Below the pieces are notes generated by a model. The model had not been told where the DNA came from, did no database searches, and saw only the letters and a list, made by a program, of their open reading frames with translations. Source: UBA11606 sp964513285 (GTDB taxonomy: Bacteria; Actinomycetota; Acidimicrobiia; Acidimicrobiales; Aldehydirespiratoraceae). Taken from it: a stretch of 37,538 bases of DNA. Shown here piece after piece: positions 25,708 through 34,548 of the stretch (its first letter is position 1; every line of letters starts with the position of its first letter). The translations under genes were made by a program, and so were the position numbers. The DNA lies in contig CAZEML010000014.1 in assembly GCA_964513285.1 (NCBI GenBank), forward strand, positions 1-37,538, written 5' to 3'.

Positions 25708-26452
25708 CAATCCTTCCTGGTTCCATACCGGCCATGAGGAGGCCGATCGATGCATCGTCTCCGGCCACCTCGGCCGGTCCGCGACACCACGACTCGATCG
25801 CTGCGCCGAGCTCGTCGGGCGTCATGTCCTCGAGTTGAGTCCAGATCTCCCGAAGCACCGGCTCGTGCCAAGCGCTCTCGACGAAGGCCCCGCCGAAGCC
25901 ATCGCTCGCCAACAACACCAGCGACGTCGCGTCGACATCGACATCGACCACCTGGACCCGCTCGGCGGCATCGTCTTGGCACAGCGACTCGGTCACGAGC
26001 GCGCTACCCGTGTCCGCAGCGATGACCGGTCGTTCGACCACATTCCCCGACGCGACCGCAACGTCGCCATCCCCGACCTGCACGAGGCGGACGACCTGGC
26101 CCGCGGCATGGGCAGCGAGCAGGGTCGTCCCGTACAGCTCTCGACGGGGCGGCTCTGTCGGCGGGTCGAGCTCGAGATCCTCATCGACCGCAGCACGCCA
26201 CCCCGCAACAATCGATGGGGCAACGTCTTCCAACGCAAGCGGGGGGCTCACGCGAAGGGTCGCGATTGCCGACTCGACCGCGAAGGCGGATCCACGATCT
26301 GCACGCGGGCAGTGAATCGAGCCGTGGCCATCGGCAACGGCGACCGTCGCCGAGTGTTCGGTCGTGACTGCGAGGACGGCGTCCTCATTACCTTCCCCAC
26401 GGCGCACATGCCGAGCGCCCCGGACCGACCCGGCCATTGCTGTCCAGCTCAC
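25688..26452 (-). CDS. PP2C-type protein phosphatase
   Basis: Metal-dependent Ser/Thr phosphatase, 254 aa, cytoplasmic. PP2C motifs in order: GARHVRRGEGNEDAVL, VAVADGHGS at about 38-45, LVQVGDGDVAVA, LLASDGFGGAFVES and AGDDASIGLLM, giving the metal-binding Asp residues. Predicted to oppose the protein kinase encoded about 2 kb away on the other strand. GTG 26452 overlaps the stop of the upstream vWA gene (GTGA). An internal ATG at 26437 is a weaker alternative. Kinase, PP2C and TerY-like vWA together recall the TerY-P triad. Confidence 0.9.
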   Translation of the reverse strand: MSWTAMAGSVRGARHVRRGEGNEDAVLAVTTEHSATVAVADGHGSIHCPRADRGSAFAVESAIATLRVSPPLALEDVAPSIVAGWRAAVDEDLELDPPTEPPRRELYGTTLLAAHAAGQVVRLVQVGDGDVAVASGNVVERPVIAADTGSALVTESLCQDDAAERVQVVDVDVDATSLVLLASDGFGGAFVESAWHEPVLREIWTQLEDMTPDELGAAIESWCRGPAEVAGDDASIGLLMAGMEPGRIDDDASA

Positions 26453-27519
26453 CAGACGGTCTCCGCGTCGGAATCGGGCAACGGCGGAGGAGGGGGCGGA
26501 AGATCGCGACGCGACGCGGTCGTGGGAGGCGGGAGATCTCGCGGTTCAGTGCTCGGCGGCGGCATCGGAGGATCGGACTCTGGGACCTCGAGCGGTTGCG
26601 GCTCGGATTCCACCGTCTCGTGCGCGGTCGGCGCTTCCTCGACCTCGACCACAGGCACCGCCGGAGGAGGTGGCGGGGGCGGATCCAGCCGCACGGCGTC
26701 CGGACCAGGCGGAGGAGGCGGCGCAGGCGGATCGTCGACCTCGGCGATGGTGGCCTCCTCCTCCACATCGACGACAGGCGGTCCGAGATCGGTCGGCTCG
26801 TTCTCCGGTGCCGGACCCGGAACGGCCGGCGGAACGAGTTCCTGCTCGGATGCCTCCTCGATCTCGGATGTCTCCAGCTCGTCCCACTCGATCGCCGGGC
26901 GAGTGCCCTCATCGACCACGACGGTCGACGCCCACCGCAGGTAGTGGCTCAACTCGTCGGCGTTTCCGGCGAGCAGCGGCTCGATCTCGTCGTGCCCGAT
27001 GAATCGCTGGAGCGCATCGAGATCTGCGTCCGCACCGATCCCGATGGCCATCCGTGATGCCTTGCGCCCCCAGGGCTCCTCAGCGAGCGCTCGAAGCGCT
27101 GCTCCGAACGACGGCGACTTCAGGTCCGTCGGCTTGCCGTCCGAAACCAGAATGATCGCTGGTGGCAAGCCTCGGCCGCCGGCTGCGACCTCGACGATCG
27201 CCTCGCGGGCGAGCTCGATCGCACGGCCAAGTTCGGTCGTGCCACGCTCAACCACCGCAAGGTCGGTCCACTCGAAGTCTTCGATGTCGACCGCCTCGCC
27301 GACGTGCCACACCGCGTCGTGAGCGAAGGCGATGACCCGGACCAAGACCTCAACCCCGGGATTGTTCTCGAGCGCGTCACGAACGCCGCTGACGGCCTCG
27401 CGCATCGCTGCGTTGAGCGCATCCATCTTCCCGCTGACCGACATCGAGCCGGACGCGTCGAGTAGCCAAAACATGTGCATCGGCTTCTTCGCCAGCCGGA
27501 GCCCACCGAGTCCCATCAT
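26449..27519 (-). CDS. vWA protein (TerY-like) with proline-rich tail
   Basis: 356-aa cytoplasmic protein. The N-terminal vWA domain (1-205) has MIDAS residues in LLDASGSMSVSGKMDALNAAM (about 21-25), GTTELGRAIELA and LVSDGKPTD, and resembles TerY-type vWA proteins. After about 215 the chain is disordered, acidic and Pro-rich, with several Pro stretches, possibly a target for phosphorylation or SH3-like binding. Ends ETVW; the other TerY-like protein here ends in SEPIW, so both end in Trp. Ribosome binding site AAAGGA; ATGs at 27519 and 27516. Coupled to PP2C through GTGA. Confidence 0.88.
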   Translation of the reverse strand: MMGLGGLRLAKKPMHMFWLLDASGSMSVSGKMDALNAAMREAVSGVRDALENNPGVEVLVRVIAFAHDAVWHVGEAVDIEDFEWTDLAVVERGTTELGRAIELAREAIVEVAAGGRGLPPAIILVSDGKPTDLKSPSFGAALRALAEEPWGRKASRMAIGIGADADLDALQRFIGHDEIEPLLAGNADELSHYLRWASTVVVDEGTRPAIEWDELETSEIEEASEQELVPPAVPGPAPENEPTDLGPPVVDVEEEATIAEVDDPPAPPPPPGPDAVRLDPPPPPPPAVPVVEVEEAPTAHETVESEPQPLEVPESDPPMPPPSTEPRDLPPPTTASRRDLPPPPPPLPDSDAETVW

Positions 27520-27665
27520 GATCCTTTCGTCGCCTGACCAACCGGCCGACCTCGTCGAACCTGATCATCCAACGCGCCGCGGACACGCACCAGGGGTCCA
27601 GGTGGACCTGTGCCCGCATCGTTATGTCGCCCGCCGACGGTGACTTCCGTCGCGCGCCCTCTGGA
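27520..27665. other. Spacer between the two vWA genes
   Basis: 146 nt separating the TerY-like gene from the coupled vWA-PP2C block. It holds a small stem GGTCC/GGACC with a 4-nt loop (27595-27608), which could end the first transcript or attenuate it. Nothing else seen. Confidence 0.3.
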
Positions 27666-28289
27666 TTACCAGATCGGCTCGGACGCTGCCTGGAGTACCG
27701 CGGTGCCGGCAAAGCGCACGACCTGCGCCAATTGCTCGGGCGAGTCGGCTCGCAAGACATCGCCACCGCTCGGCTCGACGAACCGCGCCAGTGCCTGCCG
27801 GTCTGCGTCGGCACCGATTGCGACCGCCGTTCGCTGCGCGGAAGCAAGGACCGGATCTGCCGACATCGCCTCGAGCGCATCGGCAAACGACGGGGCGAGG
27901 GTATCGCTCGGCATGCCGTCCGTGAGGAGCACGATCGCCGGAGGCAGCTCGCGGTCGGACGGAGGCGGCCACGTCATCACGAGGTCCAGCGCCGCGCCGA
28001 GCTCGGTCAACCCCTGATCCTCCGCCTCGAGATCTGGCCATCGAAAGTCCTGAAGCGGCACACGTTCGACACCATTAAGGGACGCGCTCGTCGCGAAGGT
28101 CACGACCGAAACCACAACGTCGAAACCCACCAGGTCATCGGCGCTCCGCCGCAACGACGGAAGCGCTTCTTCCATTGCGGCGTTCAGCGACTGGATCTTG
28201 GCGTCAGCAGCCATCGAACCCGAGACATCGACCACGAACACCAGCGGAATCGTGCGTCGCGCCATCGAAACCGAATCTGGCAAGCTCAT
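27666..28289 (-). CDS. vWA protein, TerY-like
   Basis: 207-aa cytoplasmic protein that is essentially one vWA domain. MIDAS elements are VVDVSGSMAADAKIQSLNAAME (about 20-41), QGLTELGAALDLV and LLTDGMPSD, plus VAIGADADRQALARFV, as in TerY-type proteins. It ends in SEPIW, echoing the terminal Trp of the longer vWA protein downstream. Start ATG 28289 with GGAGGAG about 8 nt upstream. Divergent from the kinase gene with 129 nt between. vWA domains of this type act as metal-dependent scaffolds in kinase/phosphatase stress modules. Confidence 0.88.
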   Translation of the reverse strand: MSLPDSVSMARRTIPLVFVVDVSGSMAADAKIQSLNAAMEEALPSLRRSADDLVGFDVVVSVVTFATSASLNGVERVPLQDFRWPDLEAEDQGLTELGAALDLVMTWPPPSDRELPPAIVLLTDGMPSDTLAPSFADALEAMSADPVLASAQRTAVAIGADADRQALARFVEPSGGDVLRADSPEQLAQVVRFAGTAVLQAASEPIW

Positions 28290-28329
28290 CACCGCTCCTC
28301 CGCAACCGTCGGTCGCACGGTAATCAGCG

Positions 28330-28354
28330 CTGTCGTCGGTGTCGACAACGACAG
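28330..28354. promoter_or_regulatory. Dyad in the vWA/kinase divergent promoter region
   Basis: CTGTCGT (28330-28336) and ACGACAG (28348-28354) are perfect inverted arms 11 nt apart, with an inner palindrome TGTCGACA (28340-28347). Position between divergent genes fits an operator for shared control. The binding protein is unknown. Confidence 0.4.
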
Positions 28355-28418
28355 AACTCGGTACGCCGCGGCGATACTCACGCAAAGCTTCCAACGTGAC
28401 GGGCCGGAGGGGCGTGCG

Positions 28419-29705
28419 ATGAAGGTCGGAACCACACTCGATGTACGAGGGCAACGCATGCAGGTGCGCGAGCTGCTCGGCACGGGCGGTGAAGGCGAGG
28501 TCTTCCGGATCGACGGAACGGGCGGCCAGGCGTACGCGCTCAAGTGGTACCATCAGCCACTCGCGACAGACCTTCGACGACAACAGATCGGGGAACTGAT
28601 CCAACGAGGGGCGCCAAGCGACTCCTTCCTGTGGCCCCACGGATTGATCGACGACGCCACCAGCGGCCGATTCGGCTACCTGATGGACCTTCGTCCGGCC
28701 GACTATGTGGGAATCGCGGCCGTGCTCAACGGCAAGGCGCCACGCCACGAGGCGGCCGTCGTTCGGTTCAGCTACGAGCTCGCCGCTGCGTTTCGCGACC
28801 TCCACATCGCCGGTCTCTGCTACCGCGACATCAACTTCGGCAACGCCTTCGTCGACGCAGCGACCGGCTCGGCGTTGATCTGCGACAACGACAATGTCGG
28901 GATCGAGGGCGTTGGCCGAAGCAATGTTCGAGGGACGCCGAAGTTCTGGGCACCCGAGGTCGCCGCGAGCCGCGCCATGCCCTCGAAGTACACCGATCGG
29001 TACTCGCTCGCCGTGATGTTGTTCTACGTACTCCTGGCCCACCACCCGTTGGAGGGCGCTCGAACCGAGGCGGGTCTGGCCGACGCCGAAGCGAACCTCC
29101 GGCACTACGTCTACGACCCGCTGTTCTGCTTCGATCCAGCCAACGACGCCAACCGTCCCCACCCCGACTACCACCCCCATGTCGAGGCGTATTGGCACGC
29201 GCTCCCCAGCGAGTGCCGAGAACTCTTCATCCGATCGTTCACCGACGGCCTTCGCGAGCCCCGAGATCGCGTCGTGGACTCAGAGTGGTGCGGGGTGCTT
29301 GCGGCGATGCGCGATCACTTCTGGGCGTGCGAAACCTGCACCCGACCGACCTACCTCGGCACAGCAGCGTCCGATCGCTGCCCGCACTGCGGCACCGACC
29401 GCACCCCACCATTGACGATGAAGGTCGATCCCAACGGACACACCATTGTCGTGCGACCAGGAGCGGTCGTCTCCGCCCATCACCTCGACGGCAACTACGA
29501 CTTCGACTGGACGGTCGGCGCAGTGGAAGCCCACCCCTCGAACCCCTCCGTACTCGGCTTTCGCAATGACGGGGCCGGACCGATCCGCTACATCGATGCC
29601 CGTGGCACCGCACGACAGGTCCCCTCCGGGCGACGTGCGACGCTCGAGCCGGGCGTCTCGATCGAGATCGGTCGGCACACGATCAGCGTGCGCTCAGCCG
29701 AGTAG
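28419..29705 (+). CDS. Protein kinase with zinc ribbon and C-terminal beta domain
   Basis: 428-aa cytoplasmic kinase. LLGTGGEGEVFRI (19-31) is the Gly-rich loop, Lys42 (YALKWY) binds ATP, and YRDINFGN (135-142) is the catalytic loop. CDNDN (155-159) replaces DFG, and APE is at 178-180. After the kinase domain (to about 300) comes a zinc ribbon (CETC at 304-307, CPHC at 321-324), then a beta domain of about 100 residues ending EPGVSIEIGRHTISVR, possibly FHA-like. ATG 28419 has GGAGG upstream; the longer open frame upstream is rejected. Likely the kinase of the vWA/PP2C/FHA module. Its last 12 nt overlap the convergent FHA-HTH gene. Confidence 0.9.
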   Translation: MKVGTTLDVRGQRMQVRELLGTGGEGEVFRIDGTGGQAYALKWYHQPLATDLRRQQIGELIQRGAPSDSFLWPHGLIDDATSGRFGYLMDLRPADYVGIAAVLNGKAPRHEAAVVRFSYELAAAFRDLHIAGLCYRDINFGNAFVDAATGSALICDNDNVGIEGVGRSNVRGTPKFWAPEVAASRAMPSKYTDRYSLAVMLFYVLLAHHPLEGARTEAGLADAEANLRHYVYDPLFCFDPANDANRPHPDYHPHVEAYWHALPSECRELFIRSFTDGLREPRDRVVDSEWCGVLAAMRDHFWACETCTRPTYLGTAASDRCPHCGTDRTPPLTMKVDPNGHTIVVRPGAVVSAHHLDGNYDFDWTVGAVEAHPSNPSVLGFRNDGAGPIRYIDARGTARQVPSGRRATLEPGVSIEIGRHTISVRSAE

Positions 29706-30374
29706 CTCCAGATCGTCTCGCGAGACGCAGTCGCGAGAAACCAGCCACATGATCAAGGTGTCGCGGGAACGCGCGCCGGAGACCTCCGGGCCGCCGGCCC
29801 GTGCAACCTTTTGTTGCACGCGTCGCAGATCAGCCTTGATCTTGCCTTCCTCGACCCGGAGCCGCCGAGCGGCCGCGCGGTAACTGTTGGGCTCCCGGCG
29901 GTAGGTCGGCGGCAACGCGAGATATCCCTCATAGACCGCAACGACAGACGTGAGTTCGTTCACGGTCAGCACGACCTCTTGCTCCAGCACCGTTCCCGCG
30001 GAGAGATCGTCGACACCCAGCGCCGACGCAGCCGGACGTTCGTTCTCCGGAGCGAGCACTTCGATCGCATGATCCCCATCGGACCCAGGGATACGAAGCC
30101 ACGCATCGCGATGGGTGATCAACGCCGAGCTGTCACCGGGTGCGGACTCGGAAGGAAGCAGCTCGCGCTCACGGCCCGCCATGACGAGCGAGAAGCTGCG
30201 GCGACCAATGTTCGTCACGCGCCACGCGAACACGTCGAACTCGAGTTCCCCTGCGCTGCGCGAAACCCGGCGGTCGTCGGGCGCAACGACAAGCCCATCC
30301 CCTGGCGAACGACCAAAGACCAGCCGATCGGCGGGACGAAGATCGACCGTCTCGTCATCAACCCGAACCAACAT
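29694..30374 (-). CDS. FHA-domain protein with C-terminal helix-turn-helix
   Basis: 226-aa cytoplasmic protein. Residues about 10-115 form an FHA domain: RLVFGRSPGDGLVV, RRVSRSAGELEFD and WRVTNIGRRSF, then a long variable loop. Residues about 135-195 (LTVNELTSVVAVYEGYL ... SYRAAARRLRVEEGKIKADLRRVQQKV) look like a LuxR/GerE-type helix-turn-helix, as in actinobacterial FHA-HTH proteins. Likely a phosphothreonine reader that may bind DNA. Start ATG 30374 (MLVRVDDE), without Shine-Dalgarno; earlier frames are rejected. Divergent from the next gene, 55 nt apart. Confidence 0.8.
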   Translation of the reverse strand: MLVRVDDETVDLRPADRLVFGRSPGDGLVVAPDDRRVSRSAGELEFDVFAWRVTNIGRRSFSLVMAGRERELLPSESAPGDSSALITHRDAWLRIPGSDGDHAIEVLAPENERPAASALGVDDLSAGTVLEQEVVLTVNELTSVVAVYEGYLALPPTYRREPNSYRAAARRLRVEEGKIKADLRRVQQKVARAGGPEVSGARSRDTLIMWLVSRDCVSRDDLELLG

Positions 30375-30429
30375 CGGCCAGACCGTAGTTCGTGCGACAC
30401 ACACCGAGCCGAGTTGCCATAATCCAGCC

Positions 30430-31443
30430 GTGACCGAGGCGGAGCAGACGGTAGCCAGCGCACTGCAGGCGGCGATCGACGCCCACGGCGTCGACCCTCG
30501 CATCCAGCCAGACCGTGCGGTCGCCATCACGGCCGATCTCCTCGCCAGCCCAGGCTCTCGCACGAGTGAGTCGATCAATCACCTTCGGCTCATCCTGCGC
30601 ACGCTCGCAGACTGGGACGCCGTCGGGCCGCTCCCCTACGCCACGGTGGCCGACGCTGCCGATCGAGCCGACCTTGCACCCCCCGCGCCGAAACTCACCG
30701 CAGAGGTCCTCGAGGTGTGCGGTGCAGCGCTGGCCTCCGAGCCTTCCCAGGAGCTGGGCAACGGCACCGCCGAGAATGCGGGTCGCCGGCGATGGATCGC
30801 CGCAAGCGTGGTCGCCCTTACGGCTGTCGTCGCAACGATCCTGTGGATTGGTTCAGGCTCAGACGACGACACCGTTTCCCCCATGTCCTCCGAACCCGCC
30901 GATGACCCCACGCCCGACGAAGCTCCGGCCGACGGTGCGGACGAAGAGGCTCAACCCGCCACGACCGAGCCTGCGACCACCACAGAAACCGATCCCTCGC
31001 CAACGACGACCGGCTTCCTTGCGACGTTCGATCCCGTGCGGGAGGGGGCATTCGTGGTGGAGCGCGGCTGGCGAGTCACACCCGATCAGACAGAGTTCAT
31101 CGGCCTTGTGATTCTTCGCGGCCCGGGCGGTGGCGCGGCGGCCGGCAACCATCGGGAGCTGCCACCCACCGCGATCGCACAAGAGGAGAACGACGTCGTC
31201 TGGGCGGGCTCACCCTCCCCCACCGCCGTCTTCACGACCACCGCTGTGTTCAACGGCATCGCCCTGGGCGCTGGCGAGCAAGTCGAGATCGAGTATCGCA
31301 TCGCGCTCGACGACACGCTCGAGATCACCAACCAGACGCTGATCGAGTGGTTCGAAGACTGGCTCCCCGACGCCGAGCTCGTTCGTTCAGCCCTCGGCGA
31401 ATCCGATTCGATCCTCGAGCCGGTCATCAGCATTGAAGAGTGA
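30430..31443 (+). CDS. Single-pass membrane protein of the signalling cluster
   Basis: 337-aa protein not recognised. The N-terminal cytoplasmic part (1-115) is helical (VTEAEQTVASALQAAIDAHG ... SINHLRLILRTLADWD). One membrane helix (WIAASVVALTAVVATILWIG) lies near 120-140. A Thr/Pro/Asp/Glu-rich linker of about 50 residues leads to an outer beta domain (VVERGWRVTPDQTEFIGLVILRG ... VEIEYRIALDDTLEITNQTLIEW). It may be a sensor or an anti-sigma-like partner. GTG 30430 (leaderless type), divergent from the FHA-HTH gene. Its last 57 nt overlap the sigma factor gene on the opposite strand. Confidence 0.78.
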   Translation: MTEAEQTVASALQAAIDAHGVDPRIQPDRAVAITADLLASPGSRTSESINHLRLILRTLADWDAVGPLPYATVADAADRADLAPPAPKLTAEVLEVCGAALASEPSQELGNGTAENAGRRRWIAASVVALTAVVATILWIGSGSDDDTVSPMSSEPADDPTPDEAPADGADEEAQPATTEPATTTETDPSPTTTGFLATFDPVREGAFVVERGWRVTPDQTEFIGLVILRGPGGGAAAGNHRELPPTAIAQEENDVVWAGSPSPTAVFTTTAVFNGIALGAGEQVEIEYRIALDDTLEITNQTLIEWFEDWLPDAELVRSALGESDSILEPVISIEE

Positions 31444-31878
31444 GCGAGCTGCCGAGCGAGCGCGGGCCAGCAACGACTCCGTGGCTCGGTACGAGCGCCC
31501 GTCGGTCGCGGCGACCTCAGAGACGCTCAGGCCGAGCTCGTAGCGAAGAAGCAACGCTCGGCGGTAGTGAGCGGGAAGATCGGCGAGAAGACGCCGACAG
31601 ATAACCGACCGTTCCGGTGCAGGCGACGTCGAGTTGCCCAAGGCCCCCAGGCGCGCCGCCCGACGCCGGTATGCCTCATCGCGACGCCATCGATCGATCG
31701 ACCTTCGGCGAGCCATCGTCACCAGGAGCGGGGCGGACGGCTCATCAGTGCCCGTCAGCACCTGCACCCACATCTCGTTGATGGCGTCATCAAGATCTTC
31801 AGGTGAGGTCGACGGAGACAACGCCGTCCGTACGTGTTGTTCGAGCCGCACAACGTCGTCTTCGTCGAGGATCGCCAT
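31387..31878 (-). CDS. ECF-type RNA polymerase sigma factor
   Basis: 163-aa sigma-70 family protein of extracytoplasmic-function size. Region 2 is short: DLDDAINEMWVQVL, then VTMARRRSIDRWRRDEAYRRR. Region 4 is clear: LADLPAHYRRALLLRYELGLSVSEVAATDGRSYRATESLLARARSAAR. Start ATG 31878; no ribosome binding site seen. It lies 45 nt after the LuxR-type regulator, so the two probably share a transcript. The 3' end overlaps the convergent membrane-protein gene by 57 nt. A direct link to the phospho-signalling genes is inference from position. Confidence 0.85.
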   Translation of the reverse strand: MAILDEDDVVRLEQHVRTALSPSTSPEDLDDAINEMWVQVLTGTDEPSAPLLVTMARRRSIDRWRRDEAYRRRAARLGALGNSTSPAPERSVICRRLLADLPAHYRRALLLRYELGLSVSEVAATDGRSYRATESLLARARSAARSLFNADDRLEDRIGFAEG

Positions 31879-31923
31879 GCACGAACGGTAGGAAGTGCGC
31901 CACTCGCAGCGGAAGGCTCCTAG

Positions 31924-34515
31924 CTACTCACGCTCGAGGAGGTCGTACTCATCCCAGGCGGCTCGGTACGGTTCGGGCGTCTGAAGCGTTGCCCGGAGAT
32001 CGTCGACGCCACTCGCCCCAACCGCCTTTGTGAGGCGATACAGGTGGTTTTCCACCGTTCGAGTCGACAGCACCAGATCGGCAGCGACGTCGCTCGCGGA
32101 CGCCCCTGCAAGAACCCGATCACCAATCTCCAGCTGCCGAGCGGAAGGAAGGGTGAGGTCATCGAGCCACCACATGAATCCGCCAGTCCACATCCGACGG
32201 CAACGCACGATGCCCGCAACGGCAGTCGCGCGAGCGTCGGCGGCCAGGCCGAGTCGAATGGCGTCGCCGTAGCTCCGCGTCGCCGCCATGGGCAGGGGCA
32301 TCGACTCGAGCACTCGACCAAGCCGAAGCAGCGCGGATGCATCGCCGGCGAGACGCGCGGCAGCGACATCTCGAGCTACGCCGGCTACGCCATCGGTGGA
32401 ACCTCCGACGAGGTGCAAGACGGCACGTTCCAGTTCATCGGAGGTCCAGTCGGACGAGACCGTCTCAACCAACAAGAGGCCGGCGATCGCCGCCTTCCGG
32501 CCCGTCAACAGCTTTTCGAAAACCTCGGCGCGGTCCAGCGCATCGACCGCCGACTCCCGCTCGGCCAGGAGGAGCCTGGCCCTCGACGACAGCATCAGCT
32601 CGACATACCCGTTCTGCGGGGCGGGTATCGATGTGGGCCGTGGGTCGACATCACCGCGATCCACCGGCAAACCGGCCAACACCCGATTGCCTTCCAAGGT
32701 GAGGCGGGCAAGCTCCCCGAACCGGACGAAATCGACCGGCTTGGCTGCCTCCACTCCCCGTGACGCCAGCCCGATGCCTTTGCGGACATCACCAGACGCC
32801 GCGGCGACGAAACCCGCGCTGCCGGCCAGGAGAGACACTCCCTCCATCTGGGCAATGTCCTCGCACCAGGCCAGGGTTCGCGCCATCGCCGACGCCGCGT
32901 CTCGGAACCGGCCGTAGTAGGCGAAGAACCAAGCTTCGATCGACTGCGCCTGTGCGGCAGCGTCCGGTGCGATCTCGACTTCGGTCTCGATGGCACGGAA
33001 ACGACGAATCATCTCGACGGCCGCCAGCCCATCACCAGCGAGATACAGCACACCGGCGACGCCCAGCGCCAGCCCATGCGCTTCAACGGATGGCTCCATG
33101 TCCCCGCGCACGAGCGAGATGGCCTCCGCAAGCTCGTCATCCTTGTGCGCGCCCGGACCAAACGCGAACAACCACATCCGGGCCAATGCCAGCGATTGGC
33201 GCTCGGCGACCGCGAGATCATCGCCGTCGGCCTCCGTCACGATCTGATGGGCAACGTCGAACTGCCCCACCATCAAGCCCAGAATCCGGGCGAGAGTCGC
33301 CGCCGCTTCCACGCGTTCGATCGGACCGCCCGTGTTCCGCACACGCTCGAGCGCGGCAAGGCCGGCCTCCAGGTCGCCGACGAGGATCTGCGCCTGCCCC
33401 TGGAGTAACTGTCGGTCGGCTTCGTCGACGCCGGCGAGGAAGCGAAGGGCCGCCGCACCGTCAGAACGAGCAAGCGCGTCGGACGCGGCCTGCATCGCAA
33501 GACGGCGATCCGGTGGTCGCCCGGATCGGACGGCCCAGTCCGCTCGGGTCACCACATCGATCTCAGCGTCGGTCGCCGCGAGCTCGGTGAAGAGCTCGGC
33601 TTCCTCCGAGGCGTGACTGGCGCGGAGCATCTCACCAAACATTGGGTGGTCGAGCCGCACGACATCCGCGACGGCCTGAACCAAGCCTCGAGTCTCGAGT
33701 TCGCGTAGGTGTTCCCGCTCACCACGCAGCACCTCGATCGGGAGGGGTTCGGCGAACGCGATCTTCGCGGCACATCGCCGCACGGCCGGCGTCAGCTCAG
33801 CGAACCGGCGGCCGACGAGGGCTTCGAGCGACGTCTCGGTCGACCGATGGTCCCGAATGCTCTCGCTGAGTTCTCGGATGTAGAGCGGGTAGCCCGCTCC
33901 TCGGCCGGCGATTTCATGCGCCTCGTCAGCCGTGAGGCTCCGCCCGACGACGGCTTCAGCAAGCTCCCGGCCGTCAGCCTCTTGGAGCGGCGCGAGTGGG
34001 ATCTCGCTCACGGCACCCTCAGTCATGAGCGCATGGATGTCGTCACCAAGCGGTTCCGTCGTCCGATGCGTCGCCAGCAGCTGTATGCAGCCATGCACCG
34101 CAGCGTGACGGAGCACCATCGCGCTGAGACCATCGAGATACTGGACGTCATCAACCCAGACGATCGGTGGACCGGACAGACCCTCACGAGAACGCCAGAC
34201 GCCGAGATACCACGAGAGGACTGCGGCGAGATTGCCGGGATCGACGCCCTGTGGAACACCAACCGGCGCCAGCGCCGCCAGAGAGAAGCCGCTCGTGGCA
34301 GGACTCGCCAACAGTCGCTCCACGTGGCGGCTGCCAATGTCCTCTCGGCGGATCAACTCGACAGCGAGGCGCGTCTTCCCGATGCCTGCCCGACCACTGA
34401 CCAACAGGTGTTCGCCGCGCCTGAATCGCTGCTGAGCCCGGGCCAGATCATCTCGCCGACCGCAGAACGCAACATCGTGACCCACAAACTCGCCCTGTCG
34501 ATCCATGCTCGCCAT
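31924..34515 (-). CDS. LuxR-family regulator with AAA ATPase domain
   Basis: 863-aa large ATP-binding LuxR/MalT-type transcription regulator. CGRRDDLARAQQRFRRGEHLLVSGRAGIGKTRLA holds Walker A at 41-48, and PIVWVDDVQYLDGLS near 120 is Walker B. A long helical, TPR-like middle (350-780) follows. The C-terminal HTH is ADLVLSTRTVENHLYRLTKAVGASGVDDLRATL near 805-840. Probably senses a ligand through the middle and activates neighbouring promoters. It starts 34 nt after the upstream small gene and precedes the sigma factor gene. Confidence 0.9.
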   Translation of the reverse strand: MASMDRQGEFVGHDVAFCGRRDDLARAQQRFRRGEHLLVSGRAGIGKTRLAVELIRREDIGSRHVERLLASPATSGFSLAALAPVGVPQGVDPGNLAAVLSWYLGVWRSREGLSGPPIVWVDDVQYLDGLSAMVLRHAAVHGCIQLLATHRTTEPLGDDIHALMTEGAVSEIPLAPLQEADGRELAEAVVGRSLTADEAHEIAGRGAGYPLYIRELSESIRDHRSTETSLEALVGRRFAELTPAVRRCAAKIAFAEPLPIEVLRGEREHLRELETRGLVQAVADVVRLDHPMFGEMLRASHASEEAELFTELAATDAEIDVVTRADWAVRSGRPPDRRLAMQAASDALARSDGAAALRFLAGVDEADRQLLQGQAQILVGDLEAGLAALERVRNTGGPIERVEAAATLARILGLMVGQFDVAHQIVTEADGDDLAVAERQSLALARMWLFAFGPGAHKDDELAEAISLVRGDMEPSVEAHGLALGVAGVLYLAGDGLAAVEMIRRFRAIETEVEIAPDAAAQAQSIEAWFFAYYGRFRDAASAMARTLAWCEDIAQMEGVSLLAGSAGFVAAASGDVRKGIGLASRGVEAAKPVDFVRFGELARLTLEGNRVLAGLPVDRGDVDPRPTSIPAPQNGYVELMLSSRARLLLAERESAVDALDRAEVFEKLLTGRKAAIAGLLLVETVSSDWTSDELERAVLHLVGGSTDGVAGVARDVAAARLAGDASALLRLGRVLESMPLPMAATRSYGDAIRLGLAADARATAVAGIVRCRRMWTGGFMWWLDDLTLPSARQLEIGDRVLAGASASDVAADLVLSTRTVENHLYRLTKAVGASGVDDLRATLQTPEPYRAAWDEYDLLERE

Positions 34516-34548
34516 CCGTACCCGCCGCGAGACGGCGAAAATACGCGG

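Noticed and set aside
26437..27057. Plus-strand Arg-rich frame over the Pro-rich vWA tail
   Set aside because: Complement of Pro codons gives Gly/Arg-rich frames; no family similarity.
27624..28418. N-terminal extension of the kinase frame
   Set aside because: Arg/His-rich, lies across the vWA gene, and ATG 28419 has a good ribosome binding site.
21540..31878. Classical tellurite-resistance (Ter) operon
   Set aside because: TerY-like vWA, PP2C and kinase are present but no TerD, TerC or TerB-type protein is seen.
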